Assembly: GCA_913042175.1 (NCBI GenBank)
Contig: CAJWIX010000012.1
Location: 1-33,375 of the forward strand
Source: an uncultured Flavobacteriales bacterium
GTDB lineage: Bacteria > Bacteroidota > Bacteroidia > Flavobacteriales_D > Parvicellaceae
Length of the DNA: 33,375 nucleotides
Direction: 5' to 3'
Shown here piece after piece: positions 16,160-24,694 of this stretch (positions within the stretch are counted from its first letter, which is position 1; each line of letters opens with the position of its first letter). Under the pieces are notes generated by a model that ran no database searches, was not told where the DNA came from, and saw nothing but the letters and a program-made list of their open reading frames with translations. The translations under genes and the position numbers were made by a program.

Positions 16160-18535
16160 TTGCAAATTTATAACTCATACTCATCTTTAGAAATTGCCAA
16201 CATAGTTAAAGGTAAACATGTAGGCGATAATGAGCTAAAAATTAATAACATATCTTATGACACAAGATTAATTTTTAACACAGTTAATGGGTTATTTATT
16301 GCACTCAATACAAAAAAAAATAATGGTCATTCTTTTATTGATGACGCTTACAACAAAGGAATTAAGTGTTTTTTAGTAGAAAAACTACCAACAAAAACAC
16401 ATAAGGATGCCAATTACATAGTGGTTAATAATAGCCTTGAATCATTACAGCAATGGGCAAAAATTCATAGGCAAAAATATGACATTCCCATTATTGCTAT
16501 TACGGGAAGTTATGGAAAAACAATTGTTAAAGAATGGATATATCATCTTACCAATTCAACATTTAATGTATTTAGATCTCCAAAAAGTTTTAATTCTCAG
16601 CTTGGAGTAGCATTATCTCTTCTAATGCTAGCGCCACATCATGAATTAGCCATAATCGAATTAGGTATATCAAAAGGTGGAGAAATGGATGTTTTAAAAG
16701 ATATTGTTGAACCAACTCATGCTATCATTACCAATATTTCAGATGCACACATAGAGAATTTTAAAAATAAGTCAGCTTTAGTTCAAGAAAAAGAAAGACT
16801 TCTTCTAAAAGATAACAATGTTTATTTCAATAAAATTAATTGGCCTAAATATCAAAGCGTTTTAACTGAAAAAGGCCAGCTTATTACTATTGAAAACAAA
16901 TCGAAACAGATAAGTTTTGAAATACCACATAAAGATGAAATATCAGCCAATAACTTTATATGTTGCGTGTCTATTCTTAAACTAATAAATTTTGATTTCA
17001 ATAAGATAAAAAGATTATCTCCTACACTTCCAAGAATCACATCAAGATTAGAAAAAAAAGAAGGAATTAACGCTTGCACTTTAATAAATGACACATACAG
17101 CAGTGATTCCAGTTCCATTTTTCACGCACTAGAAACACTTAAAGCTGAGGCAGGCAAAACAAAAACCACCTTTATTTATGTAGTTTCCAATAATGACAAT
17201 GATATTGACGATGAGAGATGGAATAATATTAATAACTGGTTACAACAATTTAAAATATCACAGTTCATAGTTGTTGGTGAAAAATCAAGCTCCATAAAGT
17301 TTAATACTCCAACCTTATTTTATAAAAATATCTCTTGTTTTGAAGATGATTTCACTAACCTTAATCTTTACAACCACCACATTTTATTAAAGGGGAAAAA
17401 CAATAAATTAACTCAATTAATTTCTGATAAACTTGAGGCTAAAAAGCATCAAACTAAATTAGAAATTGATCTAAATAAGGTTGAATATAATTACAACAAA
17501 TACAGGAGTCATCTGTCAAAAGAGGTGAAAATCCTGGCTATGATCAAGGCTGCAGGTTACGGAGCTGGAATTGTAGAAATGGGTAAAAAACTGCAAAATT
17601 GCCAAGTCGATTTTTTGGGTGTAGCTTATGTTGATGAAGGCGTTGAGCTAAGAAGAAATGGAATTGAAGCACCTATTTTAGTCATGAATGTAGATGCTTT
17701 ATCTATGAATAATTTAATTGAACATAGATTAACTCCTGCTATACATGACTTGAATCAACTTAACCAATTTACAAGTAAATTAATTGAACTTAACATCAAA
17801 GCATTTGCCATTCATTTGAAAATCAATACTGGAATGAATAGACTGGGTTTTGATGAAAATGAAATTGACACACTATTAACATTCTTAAAAAGTCAGCCTG
17901 AAATAAAGGTAGAGGGCATCTTTAGCCACCTTTCTGCAAGTGATCATATAGAAGGAGAGAGACAAACAAAAAATCAAATTGAAATTTTTAAGACTTTAAG
18001 TTACAAAATAGAATCTCACTTAAACATAATAGCTATAAAACATATTCTAAATAGTGCTGGAATTGAAAATTACTCAAATTATAATTTTGATATGGTTCGA
18101 CTTGGAATTGGCCTTTATGGCATATCATCTATGATTGGCCTAAAACCAATTGCAACTCTATCTTCCATAATATCAAAAGTTAGAACCATAAGTAAAGGAG
18201 ATCAAATAGGTTATGGTATATCAAACAAAGTCACTAAAAAAACAAAGGTAGCTATAGTCCCTATTGGATATGCTGATGGATTTTCTAGGTCTTTAGGAAA
18301 TGGAATTGGGAAAATGCTTGTCAACAATAAATTAGTCCCCACTATTGGAAATATTTGCATGGATACGACATTTATTGATGTTACTGATTTGGATGTGAAA
18401 ATTGGCGATGTTGTAGAAATTTTTGGATCTAATAGAAAAATAGAAAATTTAGCCAAAGAAGCTAATACTATTCCTTACGAAATTTTAAGCAGCATTTCAC
18501 ACAGAGTGGTTAGAGTTTATGAAAGAGATCAATGA
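16160..18535 (+). CDS. murF-alr: Bifunctional MurF ligase - alanine racemase
   Basis: The protein fuses two steps of peptidoglycan precursor synthesis: L-Ala to D-Ala racemisation, and ATP-dependent addition of D-Ala-D-Ala to UDP-MurNAc-tripeptide. The MurF half (about 1-425) has the P-loop ITGSYGKTIVKEW (GSYGKT 116-121), the Mur-ligase RSPKSFNSQLGVALSLL segment and LINDTYSSD. The racemase half (about 432-791) has the PLP lysine in AMIKAAGYGAG (K463), RLGIGLYG, and the conserved GYGISNKVTKKT and GNICMDTTFIDV segments. This fusion is characteristic of Bacteroidota. The start is TTG, because an in-frame stop lies two codons upstream and no early ATG exists. It overlaps the flippase gene as ATGA. 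Confidence 0.95.
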   Translation: MQIYNSYSSLEIANIVKGKHVGDNELKINNISYDTRLIFNTVNGLFIALNTKKNNGHSFIDDAYNKGIKCFLVEKLPTKTHKDANYIVVNNSLESLQQWAKIHRQKYDIPIIAITGSYGKTIVKEWIYHLTNSTFNVFRSPKSFNSQLGVALSLLMLAPHHELAIIELGISKGGEMDVLKDIVEPTHAIITNISDAHIENFKNKSALVQEKERLLLKDNNVYFNKINWPKYQSVLTEKGQLITIENKSKQISFEIPHKDEISANNFICCVSILKLINFDFNKIKRLSPTLPRITSRLEKKEGINACTLINDTYSSDSSSIFHALETLKAEAGKTKTTFIYVVSNNDNDIDDERWNNINNWLQQFKISQFIVVGEKSSSIKFNTPTLFYKNISCFEDDFTNLNLYNHHILLKGKNNKLTQLISDKLEAKKHQTKLEIDLNKVEYNYNKYRSHLSKEVKILAMIKAAGYGAGIVEMGKKLQNCQVDFLGVAYVDEGVELRRNGIEAPILVMNVDALSMNNLIEHRLTPAIHDLNQLNQFTSKLIELNIKAFAIHLKINTGMNRLGFDENEIDTLLTFLKSQPEIKVEGIFSHLSASDHIEGERQTKNQIEIFKTLSYKIESHLNIIAIKHILNSAGIENYSNYNFDMVRLGIGLYGISSMIGLKPIATLSSIISKVRTISKGDQIGYGISNKVTKKTKVAIVPIGYADGFSRSLGNGIGKMLVNNKLVPTIGNICMDTTFIDVTDLDVKIGDVVEIFGSNRKIENLAKEANTIPYEILSSISHRVVRVYERDQ

Positions 18536-20007
18536 AAAGAAAATTTGTATCCAACTTAATATTTGTTCTCCTACTTAATGTAATCATTAAGCCCTTCTAT
18601 ATTCTTGGAATAGACGCAGAAATTTTACGTGTAACCGAGTTACAAGACCCAGGAACTTACGGAACTTATTTTTCTCTGCTGAGCCTTTCATTTGTGTTTA
18701 ATATACTACTTGATTTAGGTATAAATAATTACAATACCAGAAGTGTTGCTAGAGATAATGAACGTATTCACCTCCGATTAAAAGGAACACTCACTCTAAA
18801 AATAGTCCTCGCCATTTTATACTTGTTGGTTTTGTTCTTGATTGGCTATTTCTTTTCTTACAATTGGTACGAATTAAAATGGCTTTTAATTATTGGATTT
18901 AATCAAATATTAGTAGCAATGATATTATTCCTAAGATCAAATCTATCAGCACTATTAATGTTAAAAGAAGACAGTATCATATCTGTTCTAGATCGATTAA
19001 TTCTTATACTATTTTGTGGCTATTTTCTTTGGGCTGGGGTCAATAAAGAATTTATATCTATTGAATTCTTCATCTTATCTCAAACTTTAGCTTATTCAGT
19101 TACTTTAATTATTTGCTTTATAATGTTATCAACTAAAACAAAAGTATTTAAACTGTATTGGGACTTTAAGTTTTTTAAAGCTACCATTAAGAGTAGTCTT
19201 CCATTTGCACTACTTATTTTTTTAATGTCTATTTATTATTATTCAGATGTTGTAATGATTGAACGAATGAAAAATAACCACGAGGCAGTAAGTTATGCTC
19301 ACGGCTATCGATTTTTTATGGCATTCAACATGATAGGGTTTTTGTTTGCAGGAATATTATTACCCATATTTTCTAAAATGATAAAAGACAAAGTAGATAT
19401 CAAAGCCATTACGTGGCTATCATTTAGATTAATATTCTTGATATCCGTAATTATTTGTTTAGCAATGTGGCCAATTAAAGAAGAAATATTATCATGGCGA
19501 TATGCTTTAAATGGAGATGACTTACAACATTCGTCCAATACATTTGGGTGGCTTTTATTATCATTTGTTGCCGTTTCTTGTAATTATATTTTCGGAACAT
19601 TATTAACTGCAAATGGAAGTTTAAAACAACTCAATACAATGGCTCTTATCGGTGTTTTAATAAACCTGATATTAAACTTTTCATTAATTCCTTCATATGG
19701 ATCTGAAGGGGCTGCTTTTGCAAGTATGATTACACAATTTTTTACATTAATAGCTCAAATATACATTGGCCATAAATTCTTTAAATTTAATCTTCCACTT
19801 AAAAATACCATTTTACTGATGGGATTTCTAACAACTGTTATTCTTTCAAGTTATGTAATAAACGTTTATGAGATAATTTCTAGCTCTTGGATGATTAATC
19901 TTGTTAGCTTATTTTTAATTGGAACTTTCTTTGGGCTAGCTTTTAAAATTGTAGCCTTATCAGATGTTCAAAAGCTTTTAAAATCATATAAAAATGATCA
20001 AGATTAA
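18532..20007 (+). CDS. Wzx-like polysaccharide flippase (MOP superfamily)
   Basis: This 491-residue protein has about 12-14 hydrophobic helices. It fits the MOP flippases that move undecaprenyl-linked sugars across the inner membrane. Typical features are the N-terminal VIIKPFYILGIDAEILR, DPGTYGTYFSLLSLSFVFNI, GINNYNTRSVARDN, and the C-terminal PSYGSEGAAFASMITQFF. Its ATG overlaps the stop of murF-alr (ATGA), so translation is coupled to peptidoglycan precursor enzymes. That neighbour allows a lipid II flippase (MurJ-like) role, but the sequence reads more like the O-unit/Wzx branch and the downstream Wzz/ligase genes agree with that. Confidence 0.87.
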   Translation: MKRKFVSNLIFVLLLNVIIKPFYILGIDAEILRVTELQDPGTYGTYFSLLSLSFVFNILLDLGINNYNTRSVARDNERIHLRLKGTLTLKIVLAILYLLVLFLIGYFFSYNWYELKWLLIIGFNQILVAMILFLRSNLSALLMLKEDSIISVLDRLILILFCGYFLWAGVNKEFISIEFFILSQTLAYSVTLIICFIMLSTKTKVFKLYWDFKFFKATIKSSLPFALLIFLMSIYYYSDVVMIERMKNNHEAVSYAHGYRFFMAFNMIGFLFAGILLPIFSKMIKDKVDIKAITWLSFRLIFLISVIICLAMWPIKEEILSWRYALNGDDLQHSSNTFGWLLLSFVAVSCNYIFGTLLTANGSLKQLNTMALIGVLINLILNFSLIPSYGSEGAAFASMITQFFTLIAQIYIGHKFFKFNLPLKNTILLMGFLTTVILSSYVINVYEIISSSWMINLVSLFLIGTFFGLAFKIVALSDVQKLLKSYKNDQD

Positions 20008-20010
20008 ATA

Positions 20011-20042
20011 TTTGTTAGCTAAAAGTCTAAAAGCTACATTTG
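20011..20042 (+). promoter_or_regulatory. Bacteroidota-type promoter for the Wzz-like gene
   Basis: TTTG, a 20-base spacer and TACATTTG match the TTTG-N19/20-TAnnTTTG consensus at both boxes. The predicted start, near 20047-20049, leaves only a few bases before the first ATG (20053), and favours the second ATG (20062) as the start of the Wzz-like protein. Confidence 0.65.
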
Positions 20043-20061
20043 CAAACCTAAAATGGCAATC

Positions 20062-21039
20062 ATGAGTGAATCTACACACAACACAATAGACCTGATAGAA
20101 TTTCTATGGAATAAAAAAAAATCAATTATTGTCTCAGCATTAATAGCTGGAATAGTATCCATAGTAGTCTCCCTAATTATTGAAGAGAAGTTTGAATCTT
20201 CCGTAACCCTTTATCCTGCAAAATCAAGTTCCGTAACTTTCAACGAAGTTATTACCGAAGACCAAAGTGTATCTAAATTTGGGGAAGAAGAAGAAGCAGA
20301 GCAAATGCTTCAAATTCTTGAGTCTGGAAACATAAGAAGTAAAATTATTTCTAAATATGACTTACTTCATCACTATGAGATAGATGTAAATGGCAAATAC
20401 GTTAATACTGACCTCAATAAAACCTATTATGAAAACATCAGTTTTAAAAGAAACAACAATGGTGCAGTAATAATAACTGTAATGGATAAAAGTCCAGATA
20501 CTGCTGCTTTAATTGCCAACGATATTGCATCATTATATGACAGTACGAAAAATGCCATGATTCATGAGCGAGCAATGACAGATTTTATAATTAAAAAAGA
20601 AAAACTCAACAAGTTAAAAATAGACATGCAAAATTTAAGAGACACCATGTCGTCTCTAACTTCAATAGGGGTAGTAACAGATGATGCTTACCAGGCATTA
20701 ACAGAAGCATATATTAATGCAAAAAATCCTGATGTTAAAAAAAGGTTTCAAAATAAAATTGAAATGACAGATAAATACGGTTCAGTGCTTAAATCATTTC
20801 AAGTAAAAGTAGAATTCCTTTCTGAGCGATTAGCAACTATGGAAACATCATATGAACAAGCGGAAAGTGATGCAAATAGTTTTTTATCTCATAAATTTAT
20901 TGTAGAAAAAGCTTATCCAGCAGAGAAAAAATCATATCCTGTTAGATGGTTAATTGTGGTTATGTCAACAGCTTCTATATCGTTACTTACCATCATTGGA
21001 CTTGTTCTCAAAGAAAGATTATCACAACTCAATAAATAA
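20062..21039 (+). CDS. Wzz/GNVR-type chain-length determinant protein, no kinase domain
   Basis: This is an inner-membrane co-polymerase that would set polysaccharide length. It has the standard layout of two membrane helices (about 26-44, SIIVSALIAGIVSIVVSLII, and about 294-315, WLIVVMSTASISLLTIIGLV) flanking a periplasmic domain rich in helices. There is a PVRWLIV segment before the second helix. It ends 13 residues after that helix, so it lacks the cytoplasmic tyrosine-kinase domain found in many Bacteroidota homologues. The track start is the ATG at 20053; I prefer 20062 because of the promoter position. Its stop overlaps the next ATG by one base (TAATG). Confidence 0.9.
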   Translation: MSESTHNTIDLIEFLWNKKKSIIVSALIAGIVSIVVSLIIEEKFESSVTLYPAKSSSVTFNEVITEDQSVSKFGEEEEAEQMLQILESGNIRSKIISKYDLLHHYEIDVNGKYVNTDLNKTYYENISFKRNNNGAVIITVMDKSPDTAALIANDIASLYDSTKNAMIHERAMTDFIIKKEKLNKLKIDMQNLRDTMSSLTSIGVVTDDAYQALTEAYINAKNPDVKKRFQNKIEMTDKYGSVLKSFQVKVEFLSERLATMETSYEQAESDANSFLSHKFIVEKAYPAEKKSYPVRWLIVVMSTASISLLTIIGLVLKERLSQLNK

Positions 21040-22487
21040 TGCTTTCTACTATATTTAGAAAGGATGTTGGTTACACGCTTATTTTTCTTTTTGCGTTAAT
21101 CAATGGAGTCTTGATCTATCATGATTTTTATTACTTATTACTGTTTCCTGTTGTTCTACTAGTTAGCTATTGGTTTGTTTTTAGGCTTGATATCATCTTT
21201 CTGCTTATTGTTTTTTGCACTCCGTTGTCTTTTAATTTTGAAAACTTATTTTCTGGTGGAATTGGATTTTATTTTCCTACAGAACCACTTTTACTTCTTT
21301 TTACTTTAATTTTTATCATTAAACTGATTAAGGATAAAAAATTAAAACCCGAATTATCTCATTTAAAACATCCGTTAACCACTCTTATTATACTTCACTT
21401 GGGTTGGATTTTTCTTACTTCCATCTCTAGCGAAATGCCTTTAGTGTCTTTCAAGTTCTTACTGGCAAGAACGTGGTTTATTTGTCCATTATATTTTTAT
21501 GGCGCTCTTTATTTTAAAAAAGGACCAAAAGCTATTAAAAGATTCATAGCAGCCTACACTATACCTATGTTTATAGCCACATGCTACACGCTAATAAACC
21601 ATATGACTCATGGTTTTAGTGAAGAGGCTGGGCATTGGGTTATGTGGCCCTTTTTTAAAGATCACACTTCTTATGGTGCTATTTTAGCCATGACTATCCC
21701 CATGGCTTTTTGGCTATTAAAAAATAGTACCAACCCTATATACAGATTCTTTTACATACTTATAATAGTTACCCTTTTAATCGGATTATATTTTAGTTAT
21801 ACCAGAGCAGCATGGCTAACCATGTTTGGGGGTTTAATCGTATATTTATTGTATACCTATAGAATTAAATTAAAATGGTTAATCTACATTTCTGTATTAC
21901 CTATAATTTTCTTCATATTTAATTTCAAAGAAATAAGCTATGTGCTCAATAAAAATGATGCTGAACACACTACAGAGGATTTTTCTGAACGTTTAGAATC
22001 CATGTCTAATGTTTCCACTGATGCCTCAAACTTAGAACGACTTAACAGATGGAATTCAGCTATTGAACTTTTTAAAGAAAGACCGTTTTTTGGATGGGGA
22101 CCTGGAACATATGCTTTTGTATATGCACCTTATCAGGATGCTAGTGATTTAACCATCATCAGTACTAATTTTGGAGATGGAGGAAATGCACATAGTGAAT
22201 ATTTAGGGCCATTATCTGAGCAGGGTGTATTGGGGTTTTTTGCCATTTTTGCTATAGTCTTTGCCTTCTTTTATTATTCTGGCATATATTACATTAAATC
22301 TACCATAAATTACAATAAAGGAATTACCTTAATGATTATTGTATCCCTTGCAACATACTTCTCACATGGTATTTTGAATAATTATTTAGATACTGACAAA
22401 GCATCTGTTCTTGTATGGGGATTAATTAGTTTATTTATCTGTATTTCATCATCTGAATTACTTCAAAAAAAGGAAAACGTAAATTAA
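21039..22487 (+). CDS. O-antigen ligase / polymerase family membrane protein
   Basis: This 482-residue protein has about twelve membrane helices and the large periplasmic loop typical of the Wzy_C/WaaL family, which joins or polymerises polysaccharide units. The loop carries FFGWGPGTYAFVYAPYQ and GGNAHSEYLGPLSEQGVLGF; the H-S/N-E-Y motif and the FGWGPG segment are hallmarks of the family. Translation is coupled to the Wzz-like gene (TAATG). Whether it acts as ligase or polymerase cannot be told from sequence. No glycosyltransferase gene is present in the block. Confidence 0.9.
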   Translation: MLSTIFRKDVGYTLIFLFALINGVLIYHDFYYLLLFPVVLLVSYWFVFRLDIIFLLIVFCTPLSFNFENLFSGGIGFYFPTEPLLLLFTLIFIIKLIKDKKLKPELSHLKHPLTTLIILHLGWIFLTSISSEMPLVSFKFLLARTWFICPLYFYGALYFKKGPKAIKRFIAAYTIPMFIATCYTLINHMTHGFSEEAGHWVMWPFFKDHTSYGAILAMTIPMAFWLLKNSTNPIYRFFYILIIVTLLIGLYFSYTRAAWLTMFGGLIVYLLYTYRIKLKWLIYISVLPIIFFIFNFKEISYVLNKNDAEHTTEDFSERLESMSNVSTDASNLERLNRWNSAIELFKERPFFGWGPGTYAFVYAPYQDASDLTIISTNFGDGGNAHSEYLGPLSEQGVLGFFAIFAIVFAFFYYSGIYYIKSTINYNKGITLMIIVSLATYFSHGILNNYLDTDKASVLVWGLISLFICISSSELLQKKENVN

Positions 22488-22515
22488 ATATGTTTTTAAA
22501 GACTTACTTTGAAGT

Positions 22516-23868
22516 ATGAGTAAATCAAAATCTATTTTTTATTGCACATCATGTGGCCATGAAAGTCCAAAATGGACGGGGAAATGCAATGGTTGTGGAG
22601 CCTGGAATTCTATGGAAGAGCAAATAGCTACCAGCTCTAAAAATAAATCTAAACTATTTGAAGTTAAAACGAATAAGGCTATTCCAGTAGATGAAATTGT
22701 AGAAAACAACACACAGAGGTTAGAAACTAAAGACAAAGAGTTTAATAGAGTGGTTGGCGGTGGGCTGGTTCATGGTTCAGTAACCCTACTCGCAGGTGAA
22801 CCTGGTATTGGTAAATCAACTTTAACCTTAAAGTTAGCTCTATCACTTAATCAAAAAGTATTATACGTGACTGGAGAGGAAAGTAATGAGCAAATTAAAT
22901 TAAGGGCCAAAAGACTAAGTGCAGAAAATAAAAACTGTTTCATCCTAAATGAAACCAAGTTGGAAAACATTGTTTTAGAAACTGAAAAAATTAAACCGGA
23001 CCTTATGATTGTTGACTCAATTCAAACATTGAGTTTAGAAGATGTTGATGCTGTTCAAGGTAGCACAACTCAAATAAGGTTATGTGCTGAAGTGTTAATT
23101 AAATATGCCAAAACAAAGAATATTCCAACATTAATTATTGGTCATGTAACTAAGGAAGGTGCTATAGCTGGACCTAAGGTATTGGAACATATGGTTGACA
23201 CAGTATTGCAATTTGAAGGAGATAAAAACCATATATACAGAATTGTAAGAAGCACTAAAAATAGATTTGGCAGTACCAATTCGATAGGGATTTATGAAAT
23301 GTTTGAAGATGGTTTAAAAGAAGTTTTGTCTCCTAACAAATTATTAATTTCTGAAAACACATCAAACTTAAGTGGTATTGCAATAGGGTGTAGCTTAGAA
23401 GGCATTCGACCAATAATGATTGAAATACAAGCACTTAGTTCAACAGCTACATATGGGACTCCTCAAAGATCATTTAACGGATTAGATGGTAAAAGATTAA
23501 ACATGCTTTTAGCTGTTTTGGAGAAAAGAGGCGGTCTCAAATTAAATCAAAAAGATATTTTTATCAATGTAACAGGAGGAATAAAACTCAATGATCCAGC
23601 AATAGATTTAGCTATTATTAGTGCGGTGTTGTCTTCTAATTTTGATTTCGCAATACCAGAAAAAACTTGCTTTATTGGTGAAGTAGGATTAAGTGGTGAA
23701 ATAAGACCAGTTAGTAGAATAAATGAAAGAATTGAAGAAGTGGTTAAGATGGGGATTAAAAATATATACTTAAGCAAGTATGCAAAAGTTAGTAATAAGA
23801 TTGCCGAAAAATGTAGTTTAATTAAAATAGTAAAGGTTCAAGAAATTATTCAACAGCTAATCAAATAG
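22516..23868 (+). CDS. radA: DNA repair protein RadA
   Basis: RadA is a RecA-like ATPase that promotes branch migration during homologous recombination. All parts are present. The N-terminal zinc finger is C-X2-C...C-X2-C (C10, C13, C24, C27, in YCTSCGHESPKWTGKCNGCG). The Walker A motif is GEPGIGKST (94-102), the RadA-specific motif is KNRFGSTNSIGIYEM, and a C-terminal Lon-like domain follows (about 280-450). The 450-residue length is normal. It starts 28 bases after the O-antigen ligase gene; a one-mismatch -7 box (TTACTTTG) precedes it. A terminator-like hairpin follows the stop. Confidence 0.97.
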   Translation: MSKSKSIFYCTSCGHESPKWTGKCNGCGAWNSMEEQIATSSKNKSKLFEVKTNKAIPVDEIVENNTQRLETKDKEFNRVVGGGLVHGSVTLLAGEPGIGKSTLTLKLALSLNQKVLYVTGEESNEQIKLRAKRLSAENKNCFILNETKLENIVLETEKIKPDLMIVDSIQTLSLEDVDAVQGSTTQIRLCAEVLIKYAKTKNIPTLIIGHVTKEGAIAGPKVLEHMVDTVLQFEGDKNHIYRIVRSTKNRFGSTNSIGIYEMFEDGLKEVLSPNKLLISENTSNLSGIAIGCSLEGIRPIMIEIQALSSTATYGTPQRSFNGLDGKRLNMLLAVLEKRGGLKLNQKDIFINVTGGIKLNDPAIDLAIISAVLSSNFDFAIPEKTCFIGEVGLSGEIRPVSRINERIEEVVKMGIKNIYLSKYAKVSNKIAEKCSLIKIVKVQEIIQQLIK

Positions 23869-23876
23869 TTACACAA

Positions 23877-23902
23877 AAAACAAAAGAGTTGTTCTCTTGT
23901 TT
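23877..23902 (+). terminator. Putative intrinsic terminator after radA
   Basis: AAGAG-TTGTT-CTCTT forms a short perfect stem, extended by AAAAC pairing with GTTTT across a two-base bulge on the left side, and followed by a T-rich stretch. It begins about nine bases after the radA stop. The -7 box of the sufE operon directly follows, so it separates the two units. Confidence 0.5.
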
Positions 23903-23910
23903 TATCTTTG
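23903..23910 (+). promoter_or_regulatory. -7 element of the sufE-sufT-HMGS-DUF2480 operon
   Basis: TATCTTTG is an exact TAnnTTTG match placed 16 bases before the preferred sufE ATG. The -33 position falls inside the preceding hairpin and has no good TTG, so the evidence is the -7 box and its placement. Confidence 0.45.
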
Positions 23911-23926
23911 TGGCGAAAATTTAAAC

Positions 23927-24352
23927 ATGAGTATAGAGAAACTAGAATTAGAAATCATTGAAGAGTTTGAAATGTTTGACTCATGGTTAGAAAAATATGA
24001 ATACATTATTGAATTAGGTAAAGAGCTTCCAATAATACCAGTAGAGCATAAAACTGAAGAAAACTTAATAAAAGGGTGCCAATCGAATGTTTGGCTCCAT
24101 GCAGAGTTTAATGAAAATAAAATTTCCTTTTTTGCTGATAGTGACGCCATTATTACAAAAGGAATTATAGCTTTACTTATAAGAGTTCTTAATTACCAAA
24201 GTCCAGAATCTATTATGAGCTCCAAGCTTAATTTTATTAATGAAATTGGCCTAACTAGTCACTTATCTCCAACAAGAGCGAATGGTCTTCTTGGTATGGT
24301 AAAACAAATAAAGGCATTTGCCATGGCGTTTAACTTGAAAACAGATGGGTAA
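23927..24352 (+). CDS. sufE: SufE-type sulfur acceptor for Fe-S cluster assembly
   Basis: SufE accepts sulfur from the cysteine desulfurase SufS and delivers it to the SufBCD scaffold. The key segment is LIKGCQSNVWL. With the ATG at 23927 (MSIEKLELEI) the active cysteine is C51, the same number as in E. coli SufE. The ORF track uses a TTG ten codons earlier, but those codons cover the likely promoter. The remaining LGKELPIIPVEHKTEENL and SNVWLHAEFNENKISF parts fit SufE; 141 residues is normal. SufS and SufBCD are not in the window. sufT follows at once. Confidence 0.93.
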   Translation: MSIEKLELEIIEEFEMFDSWLEKYEYIIELGKELPIIPVEHKTEENLIKGCQSNVWLHAEFNENKISFFADSDAIITKGIIALLIRVLNYQSPESIMSSKLNFINEIGLTSHLSPTRANGLLGMVKQIKAFAMAFNLKTDG

Positions 24353-24353
24353 T

Positions 24354-24683
24354 ATGAGTACTAATCTTAGAGAAACAAAAAGAAAAACCGAACATAAAAT
24401 CATTAACATGTTAAAAACGATTTTTGATCCGGAAATTCCTGTAGACATATACGAATTAGGCCTCATTTACGAAATTAAAATTGATGATGAGATTAATGTC
24501 GGTATTGACATGACACTGACATCACCCAATTGCCCTGTAGCTGAAACACTTCCGAAAGAAGTTGAAGATAAAGTTGGAGAAGTTTATGGTGTTAAGTCTT
24601 CAAAAGTAAGTATTGTATTCGACCCCCCATGGGATAAAGATATGATGAGTGAAGAAGCAAAATTAGATTTAGGAATGATTTAA
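24354..24683 (+). CDS. sufT: SufT / DUF59 (MIP18-like) Fe-S assembly factor
   Basis: This small DUF59 protein (109 residues) helps mature Fe-S proteins in Suf-type systems. It shows the family motifs FDPEIPVDIYELGLIY, the conserved cysteine in TSPNCPVAETLP, and a C-terminal DPPWDKDMMSEEAKLDLGM. I place the start at the ATG at 24354 (MSTNL), one base after the sufE stop; the track start at 24345 (MGNM) overlaps sufE by eight bases and is also possible. The HMG-CoA synthase gene follows after 11 bases. Confidence 0.92.
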   Translation: MSTNLRETKRKTEHKIINMLKTIFDPEIPVDIYELGLIYEIKIDDEINVGIDMTLTSPNCPVAETLPKEVEDKVGEVYGVKSSKVSIVFDPPWDKDMMSEEAKLDLGMI

Positions 24684-24694
24684 ATAAAGACTTA

